Notes under the pieces: generated by a model
What the model was told of the DNA's origin: nothing
The model's input: only the letters and a program-made list of their open reading frames with translations
Database searches by the model: none
Part shown: positions 22,142 through 31,230 of the stretch, piece by piece
How the letters are laid out: each line of letters opens with the position of its first letter
Position numbering within the stretch: position 1 is the first letter of the stretch
NCBI GenBank assembly: GCA_963971425.1
Contig: OZ020516.1
Coordinates: 35,886,199-35,950,198 of the forward strand
Length of the DNA stretch: 64,000 nt
Direction: 5' to 3'
DNA from: Bryoerythrophyllum caledonicum
Lineage: Eukaryota > Streptophyta > Bryopsida > Pottiales > Pottiaceae
Made by a program: the position numbers and the translations under genes

Positions 22142-22204
22142 TCTGTTGTTGTTATTGTTGTTATTGTTGTTAGTGTTGTTGTTGTTGTTAGTGTTGTTGT
22201 TGTT
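21524..22204 (-). pseudogene. LINE N-terminal region with 2A-like ribosome-skipping motif
   Basis: The frame begins in an Asn/Thr-rich low-complexity stretch encoded by an AAC microsatellite (about 22095-22205). It then reads ILLRGDIEKNPGPMPN; the DIEKNPGP core is at 21964-21941 and fits the 2A consensus D-x-E-x-N-P-G-P. In 2A peptides the ribosome skips the Gly-Pro bond and releases two proteins from one frame. Downstream is a His/Thr-rich linker. A frameshift near 21605 separates this frame from the endonuclease; the other frame continues in register with PFLPRELTKEITRCFEP. Confidence 0.75.
22095..22204 (-). repeat. AAC/GTT microsatellite at the LINE 5' end
   Basis: GTT repeats interrupted by single changes encode the poly-Asn stretch on the minus strand. 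It abuts the target duplication, so it is part of, or was acquired at, the 5' junction. Confidence 0.85.
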
Positions 22205-22216
22205 CAAACCGATACA

Positions 22217-23500
22217 CATCCATTTAGAAGACGACCACCCGATCTTCTGACAACCGTACAAGCTCAATCTTCAAGAGAAAGTTAGGGTCTAGACTCGTTG
22301 TCAGGAGTTGTGGGCCGCCAACTTCATTGAGCTTTCCAACGGCATGTACGCTTGTGCCATGGTTACGCCATCGAAGAAGGATGTCTATGGCAAGTGGACG
22401 AAGAAGCTGATGTGTCGAGATTATAGGTCGGTCAATCACAAGACCAAGTCAGACGGGTACCCCATGCCTACGCCGGAGGAGTTGTTTGATGCGGTGGGCT
22501 ACTCTAGAGTATTTGATACTCTAGATTTGCGATGAGGTTACCACCAGTTACCATTGATGGTGGATGACCGGGTGAACATTGCATTCTAGAGAGTTGATAA
22601 GGATGGGAAAGATCTACTTTATCATTGGAAATTTCTCCAATTTGGTCTCAATAATACACTCGTTGACTTTCAGAGGGTGATGGACCGGGTGTTGACTCGT
22701 TTACCACTAGCTAGTACTATATTGATGATGTTATCATTTTTAGTAGCAGCCTACAAAAGCATGTGAGGCATCTTCAGGTAGTCTTCGAGAGGTTACAGCA
22801 GTCGGGATTGCGCTTGCACCATGGCAAATGCAAGTTCTTCCACGATCGGTTGCCATATTTGAAACCTATGATTCTTCTAGAAGGTCTTGGCGTGGAGCAG
22901 GCCAAGGTGGATGCGTTGTAGTAGATTCTCGTCTCAACCAACGTATCACGGCTTTGAGCTTTTTTTGGCTTGGCAAATTACCGTCACTGATTTGTCAAGA
23001 ATTACACCTTGATTGCCAAGCCATTGACTATTCTTACCGGAAATGATGAACCATGGATTTAGGGACAAGTGCAACAGCAGTTGTTTGCTACTTTGAATCT
23101 AAAGCTCGATTCAACTCCTCTATTACGGCGTTTGGATGCTATACGACCCTTTCAATTATACACAGACTAGAGTATTGTGGGATTGGAAGTTGTGTTGACT
23201 CAAAAGGATGATGAGGGACGGAAGTACATTGTTGGGTTTGCTTCTAGGAGCACTAACGCGGAGTCCAACTATTCGTCCGATGAAGGGAGACTTTGGATGT
23301 GGTTTGGGCCATCGCCTATTTTTGGCCCTATTCGTATGGGCAACATTTTACATTGGTGACCGACCATTAGCCTTTGAAGTAGCTCATAGAGTCTGACAAG
23401 TTTATTGGCAAGCTCACCAAATGGGCTTTGTTGCTTTAGGAGTATGACTTTGAGATTGTACATTGGACGCGCATCACGAACTTAGATGCGGATGGTCTAT
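22217..23500 (+). pseudogene. gypsy reverse transcriptase and RNase H
   Basis: The frame resumes with IHLEDDHPIF, then ELSNGMYACAMVTPSKKD, MCRDYRSVNHKTKSDGYPMP and FDTLDLR. The catalytic box reads YIDD at 22718-22729 in an adjacent frame, followed by VIIFSSS. Further on are LHHGKCKFFHDRLPYL and then RNase H pieces (VVLTQKDDEGRKYIVGFASR, with a stop after the first Asp region, FQLYTD). Many TAG/TGA stops and frame changes show decay. It is a plant-type gypsy RT-RNase H by motif order. Confidence 0.8.
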
Positions 23501-24150
23501 CTCGCAATCCAAGGCCTTTGGAGGACGATTTGACTGGTGTCAGGTGGCATTGGGCAGGCATCACCAGCCTCGTGGGTCTTCCATAGAACTCTTGAGAGTT
23601 GGCGGCCATGGCATTCTTGGACCGGATGTTGGCTCGTTTTGGAGCCTTAGCTGAGGTTTTGAGTCATCAAGGGCCTGAGTTTGTTGAGGCTTTTGAAGCT
23701 TTATGTACCAAGGCTTTGATTGACCATTGTATCACTTCTCCTGATCACCCGGAAGCGGACGGTTTGGCGGAGCGTGTGGTTTAGATCATGAAGCGAGGCC
23801 TAGGGAAGTATGGATTACTTCAAGGTGGCCACCATGATTGGGATTTGATGATACCCTGGATCGCCATGGGGTTCCGGTGTAGCCGACAAGCTTCACTTGT
23901 TGCTTTCAGTCCATATTAGTTGTTGTATTCAGTCCATATTAGTTGTTGAAAAATTGGCGGGAGCCAATTTTACAGAGTTCCCTTCGGAAAAAGATGACTC
24001 CGATTGTGGATTTCGACGATCTAGAGGTGTGACTATGGGTCTACGAGATTCAGCGGAATTCTTCAAGCGGGCCATGCCAGTGGCCATGGAGAACTTATCC
24101 ATCGTACAACACTGTGACACCTTACACCCAACCAATATTGCCTTTTGTTC
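23501..24150 (+). pseudogene. gypsy integrase remnant with large internal deletion
   Basis: After the RNase H C-terminus (NLDADGLSRNP) the sequence jumps to the late integrase core: LAAMAFLDRMLARFGALAEV, SHQGPEFVEAFEALCTK, then SPDHPEADGLAERVV. The zinc-binding HHCC domain and the first catalytic Asp region, normally between these blocks, are missing. The remaining part ends near EFFKRAMPVAMENLSIVQH (24054-24110). TAG stops occur within it. The duplicated CAGTCCATATTAGTTGTTG at 23909-23949 marks a small rearrangement. Confidence 0.7.
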
Positions 24151-24440
24151 CAAGATCTGGCATATCGGAGGACGTCACTGCATTTCTGGGGGCCTTCTCC
24201 TCAGACCGAGAGATGTCGTTTAAGGATGGCTTCCACTATAATGATGATGGTATAAGACACACGCGACACGGTGAGCCTAGTAGTTACAAATATATCGAGT
24301 CTACCTCGATTGGTCTTGGAGATACGATAGATCATTCGATGCACACTAATAAATTGTTTGCTATAGTAGAGAATGCCATAGGACACGTGGAGGGAGTCGA
24401 GCCGCCGAAGGATGATGAGAGTCATTCAGCTATAGCATAG
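24114..24440 (+). CDS. 108-codon open frame of unknown nature
   Basis: An acidic, Ser/Asp/Glu-rich frame follows the integrase remnant and ends in TAG-TAG. It overlaps the last integrase-like residues in another frame. It could be the tail of the gypsy polyprotein or chance. No domain recognised. Confidence 0.25.
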   Translation: MTPYTQPILPFVPRSGISEDVTAFLGAFSSDREMSFKDGFHYNDDGIRHTRHGEPSSYKYIESTSIGLGDTIDHSMHTNKLFAIVENAIGHVEGVEPPKDDESHSAIA

Positions 24441-25092
24441 TAGTGCAAGTGATGTTTAGGTGGCACATAGATCAGTATGATACATTTGATATGAGTAAGT
24501 TTTATATAATATGTTTGATTTCAATATTTCTTTGCAGAAGTTTTGAATTGTTTAATTAAGTATGTTTTTGCATATAATAAACAGTGAGATTTGATACCTC
24601 ACACTTTCTCGCTAAATTGCGTCTTTTATTATTGAATCTCTTATAAGTTGTATTTGTAGTGAGATACTCTAATATTGTATAATCAAACAAGTGTGTATCT
24701 ACAAAATGTAAGTACATCATTGTAATTTATTACAATCTTAAAAGGAAAAAAAATTGGATTGATAATCATACGTGCTTTATAAGTTCGAGCAAATAGAGAA
24801 TGTATATCTCTTACATGTACATGTAGAAGTCAATATTTAATGCTATAGACATATAAATTTAGTACAAAAGAAATTCTAATTTTTATTTTTATTTTTATTT
24901 TAAAAAATTCAAGAAAATCTTGTTGTTTTTTACCGCTGTTTTATGCACTTGGCTAAGTGCATAATTGCTTAATTGCATGCTATAAGTGTTGATATGGAAA
25001 CTCTCACAGATGCATGCTCCATATTTGAAGAAATTCTCGTCATGCCAACGACAAATCCCTTCCAAAATTGGTTTGATCCAAGTTTTAGTATT
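24441..25092. other. AT-rich stretch, no gene seen
   Basis: AT-rich with short TTTTA repeats (24877-24902). At 24936-24981 a segment with TGCACTTGGCTAAGTGCA reappears inverted at 55878-55925, so it belongs to a dispersed repeat of unknown class. Confidence 0.5.
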
Positions 25093-25096
25093 TTAA

Positions 25097-25610
25097 CCCC
25101 TAAGGACCAAGGCACTTTAGAAGGAAAATCCAGTCCAAAACTGCCACTACTATAAAGAGGCATGAAAATCACATTTCTGAGTAAAAGTTTGCACTTTTAG
25201 CCATAAGATCTTAAAATAGACTTCTATATCAACATACCATAGATTTTTCGTTACAATCTGCCACAAGGATTTGTAGATTATAGCATTTGAAGTGCAAATT
25301 TATTTTTTCCCCCCTTGTCCGACAAATGTGTGAAAATGATTGACTTGGGTTAGTATGCTATTTTTCACTAAAGAAAAGAACTTTTTTTGACAATATGAGA
25401 GGAAATAATATTACTTGCTAGTATTGAGAATCTCACATTCAATAGACTGTTATAGCAAAAGAGGCGCCCTAGCAATAGAGTTTTGGAGGTGCCCAACGTG
25501 CCCACTCTCCCCGTTTGAAATTGAAAACCTATCACTTTTTCATTAATGTCGGATTTAGAAGAAAAACAATTGTCCTCCTACAAGACAAGTTTTCAAATAT
25601 CTCTAAGAAA
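25097..25610 (-). mobile_element. piggyBac-like element, partial second copy
   Basis: Starts after TTAA (25093-25096) with CCCCTAAGGACCAAGGCAC. Its interior from about 25310 to 25610 matches the reverse complement of 20090-20360 in the first copy, for example the GACTTGGGTTAGTATGC and GGAAATAATATTACTTGC blocks. The far end with the other inverted repeat was not found, so it is truncated. Confidence 0.65.
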
Positions 25611-26330
25611 TATTCTAGCCCAAATAGTAGTATTATAGCCCAAAATAAAAACAGTGGTATTGTAGGTCAAAAATACAAGTAGTAGTATCATAGCCTAGAA
25701 GATTGCTATATTATTAGATTTTTCTAAAAGTAAAATACATGCTCTCTATGTCACATCCTACTTTATGGTGTTATATTAGTGATTTGGATCACATCGAGAT
25801 GGTCACTTGGTTTAGAAAGGGTGTCAAGGATCCACTAGTGAACTCTCTCAAGAACTTGGAGTACTATGGAGAAGCTTTAACTTACATTGGGTAGGACCCT
25901 AAAACATTGTTTACTAGTGTTATTCATGCATTGGTGCAAAAAATTGAAACATGAAATTCCCTATGCTCTCTTTTATTGGTGTATGTAATTCTTGAAGACC
26001 AAAATTCTCAAGGTGGGCTTTTACAAAGCTTAGGCATGTTCTTAGATTGCAATTTATATTTCCAATACTTGAAATATTGTACAAACGTGCAAAGTTATAA
26101 GATCTATAGTCGGCTCCCTTTACATCAACCTCGTTGGTTTTGCGTGCTATATTGAGAGGCTGCTATAATGAAAAGGAGGGATAAATGAGTGTACTTTAAG
26201 TGTTGCTGTTATAAAAGGAGAAGATTGGTTTTGATTTCAACTAGCTATTACAACGAAATTGTTGTTGTATTGGATGCTTGTATAAAGAGAGCTGATTGTA
26301 CGTGGAAATATAACTTATATTCTCATTGGA
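25611..26330. other. repeat-derived stretch with one short coding remnant
   Basis: Contains three diverged AGTAGTAT-type repeats (25624-25700). A plus-strand piece at about 25790-25898 reads DLDHIEMVTWFRKGVKDPLV and looks like a relic of a real protein, but stops follow. No gene can be supported. Confidence 0.3.
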
Positions 26331-27000
26331 CCTACCAAAAAAAGTTATGCCATCTTAAAGATAAATGCCGAGGGCGGGCACTTTGGACAACTTCCCTTTT
26401 TTTTGCTATGACCTTCTATTAAATATGAGTCTATTTTTTATACAATTAAGTAACATTATAATTCTCTTTGAGATTGTCAAAAAAAAAAGAGTCAAAGTGT
26501 TCTTATCTTTTTTGGGCAAGGTACACAATACAAATTTCATTTCCTCATGAAAATTATGGATCCTCATTTTTGTCATTTCATTTTTTTAATAAGAAGAATC
26601 ATGAATTTCATTCTTGACAATTTGGATATTCAATGTACACAAGAATGAATTAAAAATCAAATTGTGGTTTGGCAATATTTGAACCTCTCGTCATTGTTTG
26701 ATTCACTCCGGCACCCTATGGGGTCCAAAGTTCTTCTTCTTTTTTACATTGTAATGGCATAAAAAATTGAAAATTTTGTAATGCATATATTTAACATTAA
26801 GAGAAGTCAAAGTCTGTTGATCCTTCATATGCAGGAAAGAAGAGAGTTATTTTTGTTTCCACTCTTTGCACTAAAATGAACAGCTTTGGGATGTTATTAA
26901 TGAAACATTATAATGGTCATGCAGGAATTAAATCTCACCCTGCCTTCCTCCTTCCTTTCTTATTCCAAAAAACTTTTAAAAAAACTCTATTGAAGCTTTG
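26330..27000 (+). repeat. diverged copy of the piggyBac-like element family
   Basis: Several blocks follow the order seen in 20150-20760: a GAGGGCGGGCAC box, a segment ending in GAGATTGTCAAA, GGGCAAGGTAC, and an AAGTCTG..GATCCTTC..GCAGG box. Similarity is clear by eye but diverged. The termini are not resolved. Confidence 0.45.
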
Positions 27001-27074
27001 GGTGACTTTACAAATAACTCTAGTATAGTGATGTACATAAGATAAAAGTGTAATCTACAAGTTGGAAGACTATT

Positions 27075-27212
27075 CTAAAATTGAGATTTAGTGTTAAGCA
27101 CACCCTCTTTGAATAGTATAGGTAGTTGTGCTCTCAGAAAAATCCGCATCAAAAGCAAAAACTTGTAACAATTAAATGACTTGTAATTGTTAACACTAAA
27201 TACCAATTTTAG
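27075..27212. mobile_element. 138-bp MITE
   Basis: The terminal inverted repeats are 23 bp long with two mismatches: left 27075-27097 begins CTAAAATTGAGATTTAGTG, right 27212-27190 begins CTAAAATTGGTATTTAGTG. The TA inside each end may be the target duplication, which would make it Stowaway-like. Non-coding. Confidence 0.75.
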
Positions 27213-28199
27213 TGAACGGGTTCGGCAACTTGGGAGGTGGCAGTGATTCTCACGCAATGTTCTCTCAGACAAAGCTGCCGAAATCTACAAGTACCATAGA
27301 TAGTACGATACTGAATGGTCAATCACAGTTGGCGTTGTTACTGGTCCCAGAGCTACGACATGGTGCCGTGACGACTGCAGCTACTACACTTGGGCGAGCG
27401 ACAGGTTGTCGCCGCCACCAAAGGTGGGCTTTTCCTTTCTAAATTATTCTCTATTTTTGAATTTCTTATATTTCTCAAACTTTGAAAATTGTACACTCTT
27501 GAGGGCCGGTTTACATTAGGCGTGGGGTCGGATGGATGGATGGCCGGCCGGATTTGCCTTCAATCCGGCCTTCAATCAGTCCCAGATTCTTCCATCGAGC
27601 CCCAAACAATGTAAAGCATTGAGGCCGGATTCTAGGGCCGGATTTCTAATTCATCGTCTTGGCCTTAGTCAATTTAAAGTGTTTGGGCCAGATTCTAGGG
27701 CTTAATTTCCAATTTTTAAGTGTCTTAGATTTACATAAGGCTCAACTAAAAATTACAGAAGGACATGTGTCAAGCTTTTGTCTTTGTTTCTTTCCTAGTT
27801 TAAAGACAAATAGGTTTCATATATTTACTTTATATGGTTTCTTTCCTTACTACATTTAAAATAAAATAAAAAATAAGAGTATTTTTTCTATTTTCATAAT
27901 TCTTCCCCCTTTTCTCTTATTTTTGATAGGTCTAAAATAAAAGAGAGTTTTTCTTTCATATATATGCAACTTCTAATTCCTCTTCCTATTTTGACTATTG
28001 GAAAAAAGAGTTTTTATTTACATTATTTGACCAAATCCCTTTTTTTGGGTGCATATCCAAAAGGAAGGAGTATTTTTACTTTTTTTTAAAATCGAAAAAA
28101 ACAATTATTTTATCAAAAAAAAATTATTTATCAAAATAAAAAGTTACTTTTCAAAATAAAAAATAAATTTTCTATATTTTTTTTTTTCAGAATAAAAAT

Positions 28200-28302
28200 T
28201 ATTTTTTCACAATAAAAAATTATTTCTCAAAATAAAAAATTATTTCTCAAAATAAAAAATTATTTCTCAAAATAAAAAATTATTTCTCAGAATAAAAAAC
28301 AA
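28200..28302. repeat. AT-rich minisatellite, about 20-bp unit
   Basis: Unit AAAATAAAAAATTATTTCTC repeated about five times, with a related looser stretch upstream from 28090. Confidence 0.85.
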
Positions 28303-28427
28303 AATTAATTTTTTTTTAAAATTAATTGATGGTAGCGATTTGAAGAATCCAATGGAGGAGCCGAAACCGGCCCTAGATGGAAGTTTGGGCCACCCCAAAC
28401 CTCGTCATGATTGCTCCCTTGGGGCTG

Positions 28428-28504
28428 GAAGGTTGGCGCCGGAAGGTTTGGCGCCGGAAGGTTTGGCGCCGGAAGGTTTGGCGCCGGAAGGTTTGGCGCC
28501 AAAA
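28428..28504. repeat. 15-bp GC-rich minisatellite, five units
   Basis: Unit GGAAGGTTTGGCGCC repeated about five times, with GGCGCC palindromes at 15-bp intervals. It lies 125 bp from the AT-rich minisatellite within the same element. The open frames here are products of the repeat. Confidence 0.9.
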
Positions 28505-28666
28505 CCATGCCACCTAAGGCGACACGTAGGATGAAATGTAGTTTCGACCGGCCCCAAGTATATAGCTCTTGGATTGGATTTTGAGAGATTGAGAGACCCT
28601 AATGGTTGAAACTTGGAGAGTCCAGCCGGCCCTTAATCCGGCCCCAAGTATAAACCGATCCTGAGT

Positions 28667-28878
28667 ACACCAAACACTGAACATAGTGTGGATTCATGAT
28701 TGATGTGGATTAGCCACACTAATTTTTATCAAGCACATGCATGTCTAAATTTGATTGGCTATTCGTTTTCAAATAAATGTGTGTCAGTTGCCGATTGGAT
28801 GTAAGTTTTCAAATAGTGTGGAAACTCGAATTACTCTAGTCCATATTGTATTCAGTGTTTGATGTTTAGTGTAGTGAT
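28667..28878. mobile_element. possible 210-bp MITE
   Basis: ACACCAAACACTGAACATAG at the left is roughly mirrored by the right end, which reads ACACTAAACATCAAACACTG on the minus strand. The TTTAGTGTAG end words resemble those of the Tc1/mariner-like element at 31231-35067. The match is imperfect, so this is tentative. Confidence 0.35.
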
Positions 28879-28903
28879 TCCAATACCAATTTCTCACCTT
28901 TAG

Positions 28904-29274
28904 TACCGTAGGTGAACCTGTAGTTTGGCACCTCCATGCCGAATAATTTATTAAAGTGAAAAAGGCCGTTTGGCATCCGAAATAACAACAAATTGATTTT
29001 TGGCAAGATATTATAAATACTATATACAACACTTTTGACGAACATGGGGCTTGAACTCAAGACCTTGGGGTTTCTAGACCAAAACCTCCATGCATGCACA
29101 ACCTTGGATGGAGGCTTTTCCAAGCCCACTCTCCTTTGATGCATGTTAAGGTGACAAAATCTGGAAATAAATAGTTTCTCTAGTTTCGGCAATTTCATGA
29201 TACATTTTTCCACTTAATTTGTCAAGCATTTTTCTAATTAATAAATGCCGAACTAGAAGTTCACCTACAATAGT
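28904..29274. mobile_element. MITE with tRNA B-box-like interior, copy A
   Basis: Ends TACCGTAGGTGAACCTGTAG (left) and TACTATTGTAGGTGAACTTC (right, minus strand), the same termini as copy B at 47729-48100. Inside, on the minus strand, GGTCTTGAGTTCAAGCCCC (29064-29046) matches a tRNA-type B box. TA may be the target duplication. No ORF. Confidence 0.7.
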
Positions 29275-29983
29275 AATGCTAAAACTTGCAGTTTGATGGA
29301 GTTTGATAAGCTATTCAACTAGATGAAGTACGGTATAATGTAGAGCATATGTTACGTGGAGATACCTAGGCAATACCTTGTAATATCCTTGATATACCTA
29401 CATGATACTCTAAGATATCATCTTATGAGGTGGCTAAATACTTGTAGTGCTAGTCAACATATCGGTTAAAATTCATCATTTTTTTTTCAATTTTTCATAG
29501 TGTACTGGTAATAACCAGCTTTTTATTGTAAATTGTCAATTAATTTTAGCCAGTTTAGGAATTTCTATTCTTGAGCAATCATGCTTGATGTGAAACTCAA
29601 CTCATAGAGAGTACTCCAAAAGGAAGACAATACACTATTAGAAATATGACATGAAATGATTATTAAATACGTCAAATAACAACAATTTATACCAAAGCTA
29701 GTCACTGTTTGGTATAACTTACTTGTTGGATGTCTCATACCATCTTTCTAGCAATGAGCACCAACCTGCATAATTTTTACTATGATGTTATAAATTGTGC
29801 CCATGGATTTCTATCCAAACATTCTCTTGTAGCAAAATTTAGGAAATTATGGCTACTAGTGTAACTTGCTTTGTTTGTGAACTTTTATTTCACTTTTATT
29901 ATACAAATAAAAATACATCAATTATCTGATCTTTTGAATCAAATAGTATCTTGAAATTCTTTAGTATGGTGAGATCTTGATAT
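29275..29983. other. AT-rich stretch, no gene seen
   Basis: No coding or repeat structure that I can support. Confidence 0.5.
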
Positions 29984-30010
29984 AACCCTAAACCCTAAAC
30001 CCTAAACCCT
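29984..30010 (-). repeat. interstitial plant-type telomere repeat
   Basis: Nearly four consecutive CCCTAAA units, the complement of TTTAGGG. This is the Arabidopsis-type telomere sequence used by most streptophytes. It is too short to be a chromosome end and is embedded in AT-rich DNA. Confidence 0.9.
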
Positions 30011-30429
30011 CAAATACGACACCATACATGTAGAATATATGACCATTTTGCAACTTCTCAAGCATGTAGTAGGTGCAATAACGATCTAAACTAAAATTGT
30101 CATGTGTCGTTGGATCGGGCTCAACACAAATACAAACTTTTGTAACTATAGTATACATCAGTTCTAACACCTAGTATGTCAAATATACAAAAACATCATG
30201 TTGCAACCCAAATGTGGCTTCTTTGACCTCTAAGGGCTCAAGAATTTTCAAAGATACCAAATTTACGGTAAGCAAACTCACATTGTGGGTGGTTTCAAAG
30301 TTATCACAACCAAAACAATACATACCATACACCAAACTTACTACTATGAATGCGTTGTTACAATATGACTAGATCAAAACGACTATGGTATTATAAACCT
30401 CCATGAATATGAATAACTCCTCATAGACA
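30011..30429. other. AT-rich stretch, no gene seen
   Basis: No supported feature. Confidence 0.4.
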
Positions 30430-31200
30430 TTTTGGGCAAGTTCCTATGATGTCAATTATGATCACAAGGTTTTGAATTCTTTTAAGAAGATGAGGCACAA
30501 TAGTAACTTTATAGAAGTGTAACTTTTTCCAAAATCAAATCCTTGAAACAAAATTTATGCTATTCTTAATGGAAATTGTTGGACTCTAGTCATTTATATT
30601 CAGCTATGCCCTTTCATTAACAATAAGATTCCTTTTAACAGATTATAAATAGTATTCTGTTTGGATTTGTAAAAAAAAAGTACCTTCAGTGGAAAAATGG
30701 TCAATCATGGTTTTCACGGCCTACTAGACAGGATACAGTTTTTTTTTGGGTTCATTTCTTAATTAAATCTTTTAACCTCAAGAGAATGAAAAAACCTTTG
30801 TTTTGATCAATTAAGTTTGAAATCTATAGAGAATTTAAAAATGTGTTTTTGCAATTTTTGAATCTCTTCCATTAATTGGGTTATTTACAATGCTTTACTC
30901 TACTAATACCTTTTAAAACTTGCATATAAGGAACTACAAATATATACATTACAATGGTAATAAATTTGCACCTTGCATGGTGAGAATTCAAAGTGAATTC
31001 AAAGTCCGCACCTATCCTCTACTTAACATATGGAGAGGAATCTTCTTTTCCTTAAGTTCAAATACTATAATCTTCTTATTTATGCACTGAAATTCTATAC
31101 AATATCTAGAGGAATTATTTAGTTTTCTAAGGAAGATTGTATAATTATATTACATACTTCAAATTTTCATTACATTTTCCTTTCTTTACATATAAATGAG
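30430..31200 (+). repeat. diverged copy of the piggyBac-like element family
   Basis: Starts with GGGCAAGTTCCTATGATGTC, close to TCAAGTTCCTATGCTGTC at 20034. The right part (31000-31100) parallels 20690-20790 (GTCCGCACCTATCCTC..TTCAAATACTATAATCTTC). The ends are not resolved. Confidence 0.5.
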
Positions 31201-31230
31201 TTGTTTAGAAACTTTTCATTGTGAGCACTA

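Larger units (their letters stand above)
13918..22204 (-). mobile_element. LINE with 2A motif, APE endonuclease, RT, RNase H and PD-(D/E)XK-like C-terminus
   Basis: The element is flanked by a perfect 12-bp duplication, CAAACCGATACA (13906-13917 and 22205-22216). On the minus strand the order is: Asn-rich N-terminus, 2A-like motif, APE-type endonuclease, RT, connection, RNase H, CCHC motif, nuclease-like C-terminal domain, then a 3' UTR ending in a hairpin and TTC repeats. The 942-bp piggyBac-like insertion at 19988-20929 leaves about 7.3 kb of LINE. Several frameshifts and an altered RT active site make it inactive. The 5' end lies in an AAC microsatellite and lacks the longer N-terminal region seen at 52.0-53.1 kb, so this copy is probably slightly 5'-truncated. 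Confidence 0.9.
9776..24150 (+). mobile_element. decayed Ty3/gypsy retrotransposon with DNA methyltransferase domain
   Basis: Order on the plus strand: gag zinc-knuckle-like segment, spacer ORF, aspartic protease (DSG), cytosine-5 DNA methyltransferase, reverse transcriptase (YIDD), RNase H, integrase remnant. This RT-RH-IN order defines Ty3/gypsy. The element is split by the LINE at 13918-22204. It is full of stops and frame breaks and lacks most of integrase, so it is dead. The 3' limit is set where integrase-like sequence fades; no 3' LTR was identified. Confidence 0.8.
27501..28663. mobile_element. 1.16-kb inverted-repeat element rich in GGCCGGAT words
   Basis: The left end GAGGGCCGGTTTACATTAGG mirrors the right end, which reads CAGGATCGGTTTATACTTGG on the minus strand. 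Many copies of GGCCGGAT cluster near both ends, a pattern of subterminal transposase-binding repeats. The GGCCCCAAGTATA end motif is duplicated at 28552-28564. The interior is AT-rich and includes two minisatellites. The target duplication is unclear; superfamily unassigned. Confidence 0.5.

Noticed and set aside
22053-22250. Leu/Val-rich plus-strand frames that look like membrane helices
   Set aside because: They are translations of the GTT microsatellite at the LINE 5' end, in the wrong strand and frame.
28305-28508. Repetitive LPAPNLPAPN protein
   Set aside because: It is a translation of the 15-bp minisatellite with no supporting upstream coding sequence.
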